Position numbers and translations under genes: made by a program
The notes under the pieces: model-generated
What the model was told of the DNA's origin: nothing
The model's input: only the letters and a program-made list of their open reading frames with translations
The model's database searches: none
From: UBA1258 sp963643225
Lineage (GTDB): Bacteria > Bacillota > Clostridia > Lachnospirales > Lachnospiraceae
DNA length: 64,000 nucleotides
Assembly (NCBI GenBank): GCA_963643225.1
Contig: CAVIIX010000003.1
Location: 62,001 to 126,000 of the forward strand
Reading direction: 5' to 3'
Shown here: positions 16,806-25,469 of the stretch, piece by piece
Numbering within the stretch: position 1 is the first letter of the stretch
Layout: each line of letters begins with the position of its first letter

Positions 16806-17999
16806 TTAATAACTATAGTATTCTGCAATTTTCTTAACGGCTTTTATAACATCCTTTACTTCTTCATCCGTTAAGGCTGCATAGAAAGGAATACTCATAA
16901 TCTGTTCATAGGTAGCCTCCGCTACAGGACATAAGCCTTTTTTGTATCCAAGCCTTTCGTAATAAGAATGCCTGTAAACAGGAAGGTAGTGTACCTGAGG
17001 ACATGTCCCCTCTGCTACCATTGCATCAAAGAATTCTCTTCTGTTACATTTAAGCCTGTTAAGATTAAGTCTTATAATATACAGATGCGGGGTTGTATCT
17101 GATTCTTGAATTGATTTCTGAATAAAGATTTCAGGCATGCCTGCAAAGGCTTCATCATACTGCTTTCTTATTTCTTTTCTGCGTTCTGAAAACCTTGAAA
17201 GCTTGGAAAGCTGGCTTATTAAAAGAGCTGCCTGAAAGTCTGTCAAGCGATAATTAAAGCCAAGTGTCACCTGTTCATTGTACCAGGGAGCATCCGACTT
17301 ATTCACCATTTCATCAATGTTTCGTGTGATGCCGTGGGAGCGAAAAAGCAATAGCTTTTTATAAAGCTCATCACTGTTTGTCATGCAGGCACCGCCTTCT
17401 CCTGCAGTAACGGTTTTAACCGGGTGGAAAGAAAAAGTAGTAATGTCTGCAATAGAGCCAACAGGCTGACCCTTATATTTTGTGCCTATAGAATGAGCCC
17501 CGTCTTCGATTAGGAAAAGGTGATGCTTTTCACAAATTTCTTTAAGCTCATCAAGTTCTACGGCCTGGCCCGTAAAGTCTACGGCAACAATTGCCTTGGT
17601 TTTATCGGTAATTTTTCTTTTGACATCCTCTACATCAATGTTATAGGTGTCTGGACGAATGTCTGCAAAAACAGGTGTACCGCCGCAGTAGCGCACGCAG
17701 TTTGCTGAGGCTGCAAAGGTGATGGAGGAAACGATGACCTCGTCACCTTCCTGTATTCCGATTGCCATGCAGGCAATGTGAAGAGCTGCCGTCCCGTTTG
17801 AAACCGCTACAGCATGCTCTGCTTTCGTAATCTCACACAATTTATTTTCAAGCTCATTGACCTTTGGCCCGCAGGTTAAATAAGGGCTTCTTAAGGTATC
17901 CACCACTGCCTGTATGTCGTCCTCTTCAATCCACTGTCTTCCGTAGGATATTTTCTTTGTTCTTACGGGCTTACCGCCAAAAATTGCAAGTTGTTCCAT
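16806..17999 (-). CDS. pseC: UDP-4-amino-4,6-dideoxy-N-acetyl-beta-L-altrosamine transaminase
   Basis: About 397 residues, a DegT-fold PLP aminotransferase. It opens with the GRQWIEEDDIQAVVDTL and GP-V-ELE segments typical of PseC. The PLP lysine is in SFHPVKTVTAGEGGA and the cofactor-binding Asp in LIEDGAHSIG. PseC aminates C4 of the 4-keto sugar made by PseB, the second step of pseudaminic acid synthesis. The ATG at 17999 has AGGAG 7 nt upstream; the open frame extends slightly further but lacks a ribosome site there. It lies 3.8 kb from pseB and 30 kb from pseG, pseI and pseF. Its upstream region is a dispersed repeat carrying a MITE. Confidence 0.85.
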   Translation of the reverse strand: MEQLAIFGGKPVRTKKISYGRQWIEEDDIQAVVDTLRSPYLTCGPKVNELENKLCEITKAEHAVAVSNGTAALHIACMAIGIQEGDEVIVSSITFAASANCVRYCGGTPVFADIRPDTYNIDVEDVKRKITDKTKAIVAVDFTGQAVELDELKEICEKHHLFLIEDGAHSIGTKYKGQPVGSIADITTFSFHPVKTVTAGEGGACMTNSDELYKKLLLFRSHGITRNIDEMVNKSDAPWYNEQVTLGFNYRLTDFQAALLISQLSKLSRFSERRKEIRKQYDEAFAGMPEIFIQKSIQESDTTPHLYIIRLNLNRLKCNRREFFDAMVAEGTCPQVHYLPVYRHSYYERLGYKKGLCPVAEATYEQIMSIPFYAALTDEEVKDVIKAVKKIAEYYSY

Positions 18000-18014
18000 G
18001 TTAAATCTCCTATA

Positions 18015-18300
18015 TGTCAATGATATTCGCTCTACACTTCACTACGTCTATACTAAAAGCGGCACTGCGTGCCTTACTAGTACAGCAAAAAATAAGTTCC
18101 TAGCTCAATGACGCAGAATGATTTCTTCATATGCAAGGCGAAGGAGGAAGTCGTAGCGGTGGCTACGACGACTGACGACAACGCAGCAGATGAAAAATCA
18201 GGCAAGGCATTGGGCTAGTTATTTATTATTCGCTGTACTAGGTACCAGGCTTGTAACCTTGAACCTTTCGTTATAGCACCAAAAGCCTTTAGGCAGTGGG
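18015..18300 (-). repeat. Dispersed intergenic repeat, copy 2 (interrupted by a MITE)
   Basis: This copy fills nearly the whole 328-base gap between the gene ending at 18328 and pseC. It matches copy 1 at 3432-3558 in inverted orientation, with blocks CCCACTGCC, GGTTACAAGCC, GTACC and TAAGGCACG-x-AGTGCCGCTTTTA, ending in GCGAATATCATTGACA. Its continuity is broken by the element at 18080-18238. The pseC ribosome site begins a few bases after the repeat, so the repeat probably forms part of the pseC leader. Nothing else was recognised in the gap; 18301-18327 is plain spacer. Confidence 0.75.
18080..18238. mobile_element. 159-bp palindromic MITE with TA target duplication
   Basis: The element begins GTACAGC and ends GCTGTAC. 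The two halves are imperfect inverted repeats over almost their whole length, closing on a perfect GTCGTAGC/GCTACGAC stem (18150-18157 with 18162-18169) around a GGTG loop. TA flanks both sides (18078-18079 and 18239-18240). Removing the element plus one TA restores the sequence of the uninterrupted repeat copy at 3432-3558, except for one base (CCTAGTAAGGC versus CCTCGTAAGGC). TA duplication and terminal inverted repeats are features of elements moved by IS630/Tc1-mariner-type transposases. There is no coding capacity. Confidence 0.82.
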
Positions 18301-18327
18301 TGCTACAACGCTTTATAAAGCATTGGT

Positions 18328-19956
18328 TTAAACGCGTTTTCTCACAAATTCAGGCAATATGACAGGCATCAAGAAAAGATAAAGTGAATACCTTACTAAG
18401 GCCGCCGGGCCACAAAGAAAGGTATTAAAGTAAAGGCCTGTAAACAAAAGCGGAATCCATAAATCCTTATTGTTTTTGTGTTCCTTAAGAGTATAAAAGG
18501 CGATTATCAGCGTTAAATATAAAAACGTTGCAGGAGCAAAAAGCCATGATACAGCAAAAGCTCCCTCCACAATTTTACCGTTTTCAAATTCCTTGTAAAA
18601 GTCATATAGAAATCTTATCTTAGGATTGGCTACCGAAGGCTCCATAGTAGTGATATTTGTATATCCTGGCTGTCCGAAGCTATAGAGCACGTAATGTGGC
18701 CAGGGATACCAAAGACCATAGGTGTTTTCAAGGAAGGAATCCACGTATTCATATGGGTATTTCTTTAATAATTCAAGCCAAAGCCCGTAAAATTCTTTCT
18801 TGTTTTCCTCGTATACATAAGCTTTTAAGCTTCCCTTCGTGGCATCCGCAATTTCCGGCACGTAATAATTATACCACTTGCTTCCGTCAAAAAATTTATT
18901 AATTAAAGCTTCCTGATCATCGCTTAATTCATCCTGATGGTAGTGCTTTACTCTCATAATCTGCTGGCAGGGTACAGAAAGCATTTCAGCCTTTGAAACC
19001 GTTTCAGAGGCAAGTACCCTTGTAACCGGATACTTATAAATCCCCAAAATTGCTGCAGTTATAAGCAGTAATAAAATTGCTTTCTTTTTATCAGCATCCG
19101 ATTTAAATACTGCAGCACACCAAAAAGGAAGTATTATTATCAGGGCATACACTGCATTATTTCTAAAAGCACATATTATAAAGGCCAATATTATAAAGAG
19201 CACGATATTTTTCTTTTCTTCAAAAAATGCCTTTTTGTCCTGCAAAAGTCTTAAATTGACTAAGACAAAATCTAAAATTGCCACGGCCAGAATGCTGTCT
19301 TTTGTGGAAGTAAACACAAAAATCACAAAGACCGGATAAAAGCAAAATATTATATACGAGAAAATGTGCTGCCATGCGGGTACTTTTCTTTTATGAAAAT
19401 CATAAAACACATATGAAAGTCCAAAATCCATTATCAGCATCTGCACAATAGTATAAGCAAGCACACCCTTATTCATGCTGCCGGTTATATTTAAAATCGT
19501 ATCAATGCAAAAGCCCAATAAAAAAGTATGCAGAATCGGCTGATGGGTGGAAAGCTCACAGGTTTGATACATTTCAAGCTGCCAGCTTGCATCATAGGCA
19601 TATATTCCAGGGTATAATGCCAAAAGGCTTGGAAGCCACATAATCAATATTACAGCAAATGAAAACCAAAAATACAAGCAGGAGCTTTTAAATTTTCTAT
19701 TAAAAAAAGGTGTATTTAAAGATACAGGCTTTAAATTCAAAGCATCAAAGCTGCAATACAAAAAATAAACAATTCCCGTTAAAACTATAGCAAGCGCAAA
19801 CATAAAAAGCACGCGCAAAACGGTAACGGTAAGCCCTTTCTCATATTTTGTAAAATATCCGACAGTAAAAAACAGTGACATTAATACAGATGGGATTAAA
19901 GCAAATATTAAGTTTCTAACAGAAATTTTATGTTTCATTTTGTTAATATAATTCAT
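18328..19956 (-). CDS. DUF6020-like multi-spanning membrane protein (paralogue 1)
   Basis: About 542 residues with ten or more membrane segments. It shares several blocks with the protein encoded at 25450-27114: an MWLP-x-x-L-x-L-(Y/F)PG motif followed by YD, an H-(Q/H)-P-(I/V)-LHT motif, and a long outer-loop block with LSVP-x-QQI-x-RV and DEL(S/T)D-x-Q. These are features I associate with DUF6020 envelope proteins, probably GT-C-like. It follows the gene ending at 19977 closely. The start is uncertain: an ATG at 19956 or a TTG at 19965, neither with a clear ribosome site. Function unknown. Confidence 0.72.
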   Translation of the reverse strand: MNYINKMKHKISVRNLIFALIPSVLMSLFFTVGYFTKYEKGLTVTVLRVLFMFALAIVLTGIVYFLYCSFDALNLKPVSLNTPFFNRKFKSSCLYFWFSFAVILIMWLPSLLALYPGIYAYDASWQLEMYQTCELSTHQPILHTFLLGFCIDTILNITGSMNKGVLAYTIVQMLIMDFGLSYVFYDFHKRKVPAWQHIFSYIIFCFYPVFVIFVFTSTKDSILAVAILDFVLVNLRLLQDKKAFFEEKKNIVLFIILAFIICAFRNNAVYALIIILPFWCAAVFKSDADKKKAILLLLITAAILGIYKYPVTRVLASETVSKAEMLSVPCQQIMRVKHYHQDELSDDQEALINKFFDGSKWYNYYVPEIADATKGSLKAYVYEENKKEFYGLWLELLKKYPYEYVDSFLENTYGLWYPWPHYVLYSFGQPGYTNITTMEPSVANPKIRFLYDFYKEFENGKIVEGAFAVSWLFAPATFLYLTLIIAFYTLKEHKNNKDLWIPLLFTGLYFNTFLCGPAALVRYSLYLFLMPVILPEFVRKRV

Positions 19957-19976
19957 CCAGCACAAGAACAGATTTT

Positions 19977-21773
19977 CTATTTTACAGCACTTACCTTCAA
20001 AATTTCATTCACGCCCTGAGCGCCTTGAAGCGTATCAATTAATGTAACAGACACAGCCTCTCCCTGATCACTGTAAAATTCAATAATCCAATCCCTACCT
20101 GCAGCTTCTCTCTGAATAAGGTATACGTCCTCACGTTCAAGAAGTGCCTCGCTTAAGGCTTCAAGGTTGTTTACAGCTTTCTTTTTAATAAAAATCGGCG
20201 ATTTATCAGTCCAATAGCATAAAGGAATAATGTTTGCACTATCCTTATAGCCATTATTAAACATTCTGTCACAGGCCCAGTTTGCAACGCTTCCTGTTAT
20301 GAAATAAATATTATCGTTGTTTTTGTTACAGTATTCGCTTAAAACGCGTTCTTCCTCGATATATTTATCCCATTCTTCAAGATTTTCTTTAACTTTACAG
20401 CTTTCGCTTTTTATGCCGAAGAAACCTATTATCAGAGCACAGACTGCGATAACAGAAGAAGCAAAAATCTTAAAATAGCGAATTGGCTTTTCATATTTTA
20501 AAAGCCTCTCACCGCATATTTTTTTATAAAGCATGCCTTTTTCATTATCAAATAAAGACCATAGTGCATAAGAAAGAATCATAAATAATTCAAGCATGTA
20601 AAGGCCTAAGGATATTCTTTCAGGAAACCTGTTTTTAGCAAGAAAATAAAAAGAAAAAGCAAGCTGATACAAAACACAGCCTATTGGAATCAAAAGGCCA
20701 AATACATCAAGCCTTAATAAAGAAAGCACACATAAAAGTGCGGATGAAAGCACTACTAACATTCCTACTGGCTGAGTCTTAAAGGTGTTTACAAATTCAT
20801 ATTTCATGGCCCATATATAGTGGCTTAAGCCGTTAGCTTTTATTTCAAGAGTTTTAAAATATTCTCCGTCTTTAGCAATAGCCTCTGCAGCCTCAAAGGT
20901 ATAATCCTCCACAAGGCTTATGTTTAAAGACGCAAGGATGTCCCGCTCTACCTCTGAAATGCCAAATTTTTCATAGCTCTCTTTACCATTTTCATAGATT
21001 GGGAAGCCGTAATAATCTTCAGACAGTGCACGATTATTGCTATATTCAAGATAATCCTGCCATTCCGTAGAAGCATAACAGAAGTAATCTGTCAAAAACG
21101 CAATAAATATTACTGCTATAAACGAAATGATATTTTTAAATAAGGTTTTCTTTTGCGGGCTTTTAATTAAAAGAATTATGTAAAGAAGCAAAAGTAACGG
21201 GCATCCCATTAAGAAAACCTGCTTACGTAAAAGCGCCGAGCACATAAAGAAAAGAATTGATGTATAACTAAAGGCCTTTGACTTTTCTGAATTAAATACA
21301 ATCAAAAGCACGATTCCTGCACAAAACGGAAGGGACGCTATAAGGGTAAACTGGGAATAAAGAATGTGACTTAAATAAATTCCTGCAAAGGAAGCCGTGT
21401 ATAAAAGCATCAAAAGGCCTTTAACAAGGCGGTTAGCTTTAGTAAGTACACTAAGTGAAAAGATAATCATCCATACTGATGAAAAGTGAATAAGAGTGAT
21501 GAAAATGTCATACCATGGAAGCTGCGGAATAAGCCTGTAAAAAGCTGCCATTAAATAGCTTAAGGGTGCCATTAAAAAAATTATATGTCCTGAAATGCTG
21601 CCATTATATTGTCCATTTACAACACTTCGCATCAATACCTCATCATTGGTATAAAAAGGACCAGAAGAAAAAATATAAGCGCCTGCAAAAAGGAATAAAG
21701 ACATCACCAGGCTTAAGCCTAAGTCATATGCATATCCCTGTTTCTTTTTGCGTGCGCTTTTTTCCATAATCAT
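19977..21773 (-). CDS. Large membrane protein of an undescribed envelope family (paralogue 1)
   Basis: 598 residues, about twelve membrane segments and a C-terminal extracytoplasmic domain. It is related to the protein at 44600-46210. Both have ND(D/E) after the first membrane segment, a G-x-Y-x-G then H-x-I stretch, a block with EWQ-x-Y followed by an aromatic acidic run ending in PIY or similar, and a C-terminal domain predicted outside the cell. The early acidic pair could be the catalytic loop of a GT-C enzyme. AAGG lies 8 nt before the ATG. It is 10 nt behind pseB and likely in the same transcript. I do not recognise a named function. Confidence 0.7.
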   Translation of the reverse strand: MIMEKSARKKKQGYAYDLGLSLVMSLFLFAGAYIFSSGPFYTNDEVLMRSVVNGQYNGSISGHIIFLMAPLSYLMAAFYRLIPQLPWYDIFITLIHFSSVWMIIFSLSVLTKANRLVKGLLMLLYTASFAGIYLSHILYSQFTLIASLPFCAGIVLLIVFNSEKSKAFSYTSILFFMCSALLRKQVFLMGCPLLLLLYIILLIKSPQKKTLFKNIISFIAVIFIAFLTDYFCYASTEWQDYLEYSNNRALSEDYYGFPIYENGKESYEKFGISEVERDILASLNISLVEDYTFEAAEAIAKDGEYFKTLEIKANGLSHYIWAMKYEFVNTFKTQPVGMLVVLSSALLCVLSLLRLDVFGLLIPIGCVLYQLAFSFYFLAKNRFPERISLGLYMLELFMILSYALWSLFDNEKGMLYKKICGERLLKYEKPIRYFKIFASSVIAVCALIIGFFGIKSESCKVKENLEEWDKYIEEERVLSEYCNKNNDNIYFITGSVANWACDRMFNNGYKDSANIIPLCYWTDKSPIFIKKKAVNNLEALSEALLEREDVYLIQREAAGRDWIIEFYSDQGEAVSVTLIDTLQGAQGVNEILKVSAVK

Positions 21774-21783
21774 TCCAAATGCC

Positions 21784-22791
21784 TTAATCTTCCAAATCTA
21801 ATGTTTTAAGAAGCTCTTTAATTTCTTCAACCGTAAGCCACCAGGTGTTGTTGCCGGAGCTGTAGGAGAAGCCTTCAGAAACCTTCTTGCCGCCCTCAAG
21901 CACTACCTGACGGCTTTGAAATTTCATCTGAGGATATACGATAAAGTGCCTGTCGTATTCATAGGTGGTAAGTGAATCTTCCACGGTAACCATTATTTCA
22001 TGAAGCTTTTCGCCCTCACGAATACCTACTTCAGGCTTTTCACAGCCTGGCAGCATTGCTTCTGCTAGGTCTGTAATCTTAAAGGAAGGAATCTTTGAAA
22101 TAAAGGTTTCGCCTCCCTTAGCATCATGTAAAGCTTTAATAACAAGCTCAACTCCCTGCTGTAAGCTTATCCAGAATCTGGTCATACGGTAATCGGTTAT
22201 GGGAAGTGTGGTCTCTCCCTTCCTGATTCTGTCATGGAAGAAAGGAATAACAGAGCCACGGCTGCCTGCTACATTTCCATATCTTACGATTGAAAAGTTA
22301 ACGTCCTTGGCACCTGCATAAACATTGGCTGCAATAAATAGTTTATCGGACACAAGCTTTGTGCCGCCATATAAATTAACAGGATTAACAGCCTTATCGG
22401 TTGATAATGCCACTACCTTTTTAACACCTGTATCAAGAGCTGCATCAATTACGTTCATGGCGCCGTTAATATTTGTCTTGATTGCTTCTGCAGGGTTGTA
22501 TTCACAGGCAGGCACCTGCTTTAAGGCTGCAGCATGCACTACGTAGTCTACACCTTCCATGGCACGCTTAAGACGCTGCAGGTCTCTGACGTCACCGATA
22601 AAAAATCTTAATTTATCACTTTTATCCGGAAATTCTTTCTTAAAATCATTCTGCATAATGAACTGTTTAAATTCATCACGGGAATAAATAATAATCTTTT
22701 TTGGATTGTAATTATTAAGTACATATTTAGTAAAGGCCTTACCAAAAGAGCCTGTACCACCAGTTACAAGTATTACTTTATCGTTTAACAT
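21784..22791 (-). CDS. pseB: UDP-N-acetylglucosamine 4,6-dehydratase (inverting), PseB
   Basis: 335 residues, an extended short-chain dehydrogenase. The opening ILVTGGTGSFGKAF is the NAD(P) glycine motif. IIIYSRDEFKQ is characteristic of the FlaA1/PseB group, and the catalytic Tyr-Lys pair is in LYGGTKLVSDKLF. PseB removes water from UDP-GlcNAc and inverts C5, starting the pseudaminic acid pathway; the product feeds PseC. An AAAGGA site precedes the ATG, and a good promoter lies 32-60 nt upstream. It heads the unit that also contains the two membrane genes down to 18328. Confidence 0.92.
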   Translation of the reverse strand: MLNDKVILVTGGTGSFGKAFTKYVLNNYNPKKIIIYSRDEFKQFIMQNDFKKEFPDKSDKLRFFIGDVRDLQRLKRAMEGVDYVVHAAALKQVPACEYNPAEAIKTNINGAMNVIDAALDTGVKKVVALSTDKAVNPVNLYGGTKLVSDKLFIAANVYAGAKDVNFSIVRYGNVAGSRGSVIPFFHDRIRKGETTLPITDYRMTRFWISLQQGVELVIKALHDAKGGETFISKIPSFKITDLAEAMLPGCEKPEVGIREGEKLHEIMVTVEDSLTTYEYDRHFIVYPQMKFQSRQVVLEGGKKVSEGFSYSSGNNTWWLTVEEIKELLKTLDLED

Positions 22792-22822
22792 ATCTATGTC
22801 CTTTCGTTAAAACTATTATGCT

Positions 22823-22851
22823 ATTTTACAGCATACTGACGGATTTATCAA
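22823..22851 (-). promoter_or_regulatory. Promoter of pseB
   Basis: TTGATA (22851-22846) and TAAAAT (22828-22823) on the minus strand are 17 bases apart. A short inverted repeat ATGCT/AGCAT (22819-22835) spans the -10 and could be an operator. The promoter lies between the polymerase-gene fossil and pseB. Confidence 0.6.
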
Positions 22852-22880
22852 TCAATGATACTAATAATCTCTTCGCTACG

Positions 22881-22955
22881 GCTCATGTTAATATATAAGC
22901 AAAGACCAAAAAATGAGCAGCACCAAAGTCTTCCGTTAATTCAGTCCATGTTGAC
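22881..22955 (-). pseudogene. Fossil fragment of a Wzy-like polymerase gene
   Basis: Reading the minus strand gives WTELTEDFGAAHFLVFAYI, which matches WVELTEGFGVAYYLVFAYM of the intact protein encoded at 28638-30083 (corresponding DNA near 29503-29580). The reading frame soon reaches a stop where the intact gene encodes Arg, and there is no start. So this is a decayed piece of a related polymerase gene left in the gap between the UbiA-like gene and pseB. Confidence 0.75.
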
Positions 22956-22992
22956 AATGTTTTCTCTGCTTATGAGCTTTCATCTTTAGCCG

Positions 22993-23835
22993 CTATACAT
23001 ACAGCAACGTAAGCACAAGAATTCCGCATGCCAGACAGGCAATCAGCAAAGCCTTATCTGAGAAAAGCAAGGTTGTAGGATCTGCATCCGCACGCCCTTT
23101 AAATACCAGCAGCAAATACCTTGCCACCATGAAGACCACAACAGGAACTGAATAAATCAAACGCGGCTTTTGAGAAATCGACCATAATGAATAAAACATC
23201 ACAGTCAATCCTGCACACATAAACACAATCCCGTTTAAAAAGTTCATATCATATACATCAAGAACGTTTCTCGTCTCTCCTCCGGAATATGTGCAAAGTT
23301 CACCTCTTCGCTTACCAAAAGCCATAAAAAGCGCCATTCCAAGCACTGTAAGAAACATCCAGTTTGAAACCCCTAAGGTAACTATAGTTCCACCTGCCAT
23401 CACTCGAAGCACAAATCCTGCCGCTATGCAGAAGCAATCTACAATAGCCTTTCTTTTAAGCCATTTTGAATACAATATATTTATAAAAATATATGCAAGC
23501 ATATAGAGGAATGCGGGCTTGTTTACATAAAATCCAATTCCAAGTCCTAAAAGTGCAAGTATAACGGTTAATACAGCTGCCTTTTTAACAGAAATCTCGC
23601 CAGAAGCAATAGGACGTTCTTTTTTTTCTGCATGTTTTCTGTCGTTTTCCGCATCATTAATATCGTTAAATATATAAACTGCAGAAGATATCAGGCAAAA
23701 GCCGAACGTTAGAACTATTGCTTCCAGAAACTTTTCTTTTTCAAGCAGTTCAGAAGAAAATACCATCGGGCAAAAAACAAAAAGATTCTTTACCCAGCTT
23801 TTGATTCTGATTTCCTTTAAATACAACCTAACCAT
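22993..23835 (-). CDS. UbiA-family polyprenyl-phosphate phosphoribosyltransferase-like protein
   Basis: About 280 residues with eight or nine membrane segments. The first Asp-rich motif NDINDAENDRKH and the KKERPIASGE segment are typical of the UbiA subgroup containing decaprenyl-phosphate phosphoribose synthase (Rv3806c type). Known members attach phosphoribose to decaprenyl phosphate, giving precursors of D-ribofuranose or D-arabinofuranose donors. The ATG at 23835 is chosen because AAAGGTGA lies just upstream; the open frame reaches 23862. It directly follows a GT39-type gene that may use a polyprenyl-phosphate sugar. Subgroup is clear, exact substrate inferred. Confidence 0.8.
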   Translation of the reverse strand: MVRLYLKEIRIKSWVKNLFVFCPMVFSSELLEKEKFLEAIVLTFGFCLISSAVYIFNDINDAENDRKHAEKKERPIASGEISVKKAAVLTVILALLGLGIGFYVNKPAFLYMLAYIFINILYSKWLKRKAIVDCFCIAAGFVLRVMAGGTIVTLGVSNWMFLTVLGMALFMAFGKRRGELCTYSGGETRNVLDVYDMNFLNGIVFMCAGLTVMFYSLWSISQKPRLIYSVPVVVFMVARYLLLVFKGRADADPTTLLFSDKALLIACLACGILVLTLLYV

Positions 23836-23858
23836 TAGGGTCACCTTTATCCAATGTG

Positions 23859-25469
23859 TCAAGGCTTCAATTGATAGAGTCTTATCTCATATCCAGCCAC
23901 TGCGCCACGGCTGTAACGCCAAACGCTCCTTATAGCAAACCAAATATTCCGTACTTCTATGAAATGATAGCTTGGCTCCTCGACTGTACAAATATAAACC
24001 AAAGGATAGTTTTCATCAAGAGCCCTATAAAAATTTGCAATCCAACCGTAAACCTCCTGATCCGCTTCCAAATATAAATCCCTTTGTGCAGATGAAGTCA
24101 TTACATATTTAGGTGCATTTCCATACTTATACAGAGAAGGATCACCGGCTTCAAAATTTGTAAAAGCACCATAATACCCTCCCGGATCAAGCGGAGTATT
24201 GCAGTCATATTCTGTATTATCCGTTGTAACATTCAATTCCGCAAAAACACTCTGAAGGCAAATTCGACTGTCAGGAGCCAAAAATTTACCAGCTACAGCA
24301 ATTGCCGAAGAAAACTGATTTACTAAGGGAAGGAATATAAATAACGCAGCTGCAGCCGCAACCACTAGCTTACGCATAGCCTCGCCAAAATCCTCAAATA
24401 TATAGTAAATTCCGAAAGCGGCAAAAAGAAGTCCCACCGCGTATATCGGAAGTGTATATCTTTCCCAATGAATCGACAAAGAAGATATCGGAAAAATATA
24501 GCAAAAGAAAGTCAGCAGCAATAGTGTTTGCCTAAGATTTCTTTTGCATGACCTTACAATTCCATAGACAGCGCACGCGGTCAGTATCAGTCCAAAACGT
24601 ACTGCAGTGGTCTTAAGGTAAAACCATACCGTCTCTCCAAAATTCAAACCATCCGCTCCCAAATGGTATTGCTTATTCTGTCCGGCAATGGTTTCAAGAA
24701 CCGATTTCCAGTCCACTACCAAAACAGGAGAAACTGCCATGATTCCAAGAATAACAAAAAGAATTGCAAGAGCACCATTTTCTATAATCTTTATTGGGTT
24801 CTTGTAGTATGCTACGCAAACAGCCATTGCAATAATCGCACATCCGAAGGCTCCCGGATATTTTTCGCAAAATGCAAGTGCCGTGAAAAGAGACATTGCA
24901 AATAGCTCTGCAACCTTTGGTTTCTCTATGTAGCGCAATGCCATCCATAATACGGAAAGCAAGAAAAACAAAAGCGGAATATCCGGCGTAATGTAGTGCG
25001 AATGCTCTATAAATGACGGAAATATTGCAAATAGCAGGCTTGAAAGTAATGCCTTTTCCTTGCCCCACCTTCGTGCAATCAGATATCCCATGATAACAAC
25101 CCCGACTCCGAAAAGTGCGTTCAAAACGCGCGAGGCCGTTGTGAACAGTGCAAAGTGTTCGCTGTAATTTGTATTAAAATCCGTTAGTCCTTGAGGCGAA
25201 AAATAAAAATCCTGTATTGCAAGGTACAAAAGTGTGTTTAATTTAATCGTCACATGATTCGGACGATAATAGGAGTGTATTTCAAAATTGTGATTCAATG
25301 CACAGTTGTATGCCCCATTAAAAATAAATCCTTCATCAGGATGTAAATTCGAATACGGCATTCCCCAATCAATGGCTGTAAATCTAAGCACCATTGCAAG
25401 TGCAACGATTAAAAGTAAGATTCCGTAATGCCACTTGTTAAACCTGTCTTTAATTACGCTGATTTTCAT
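23859..25469 (-). CDS. GT39/PMT-like membrane glycosyltransferase (ArnT superfamily)
   Basis: About 536 residues with around eleven membrane segments and a C-terminal extracytoplasmic domain. The first outer loop has the HPDEG motif (RFTAIDWGMPYSNLHPDEGF), the acidic catalytic loop of PMT_2/ArnT-type enzymes. These transfer a sugar from polyprenyl phosphate onto a surface acceptor. AAAGGA 6 nt before the ATG at 25469 sets the start; the frame is open to 25484. It overlaps the DUF6020-like gene upstream and precedes the UbiA-like gene, suggesting that the two make and use a polyprenyl-linked sugar. Confidence 0.82.
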   Translation of the reverse strand: MKISVIKDRFNKWHYGILLLIVALAMVLRFTAIDWGMPYSNLHPDEGFIFNGAYNCALNHNFEIHSYYRPNHVTIKLNTLLYLAIQDFYFSPQGLTDFNTNYSEHFALFTTASRVLNALFGVGVVIMGYLIARRWGKEKALLSSLLFAIFPSFIEHSHYITPDIPLLFFLLSVLWMALRYIEKPKVAELFAMSLFTALAFCEKYPGAFGCAIIAMAVCVAYYKNPIKIIENGALAILFVILGIMAVSPVLVVDWKSVLETIAGQNKQYHLGADGLNFGETVWFYLKTTAVRFGLILTACAVYGIVRSCKRNLRQTLLLLTFFCYIFPISSLSIHWERYTLPIYAVGLLFAAFGIYYIFEDFGEAMRKLVVAAAAALFIFLPLVNQFSSAIAVAGKFLAPDSRICLQSVFAELNVTTDNTEYDCNTPLDPGGYYGAFTNFEAGDPSLYKYGNAPKYVMTSSAQRDLYLEADQEVYGWIANFYRALDENYPLVYICTVEEPSYHFIEVRNIWFAIRSVWRYSRGAVAGYEIRLYQLKP

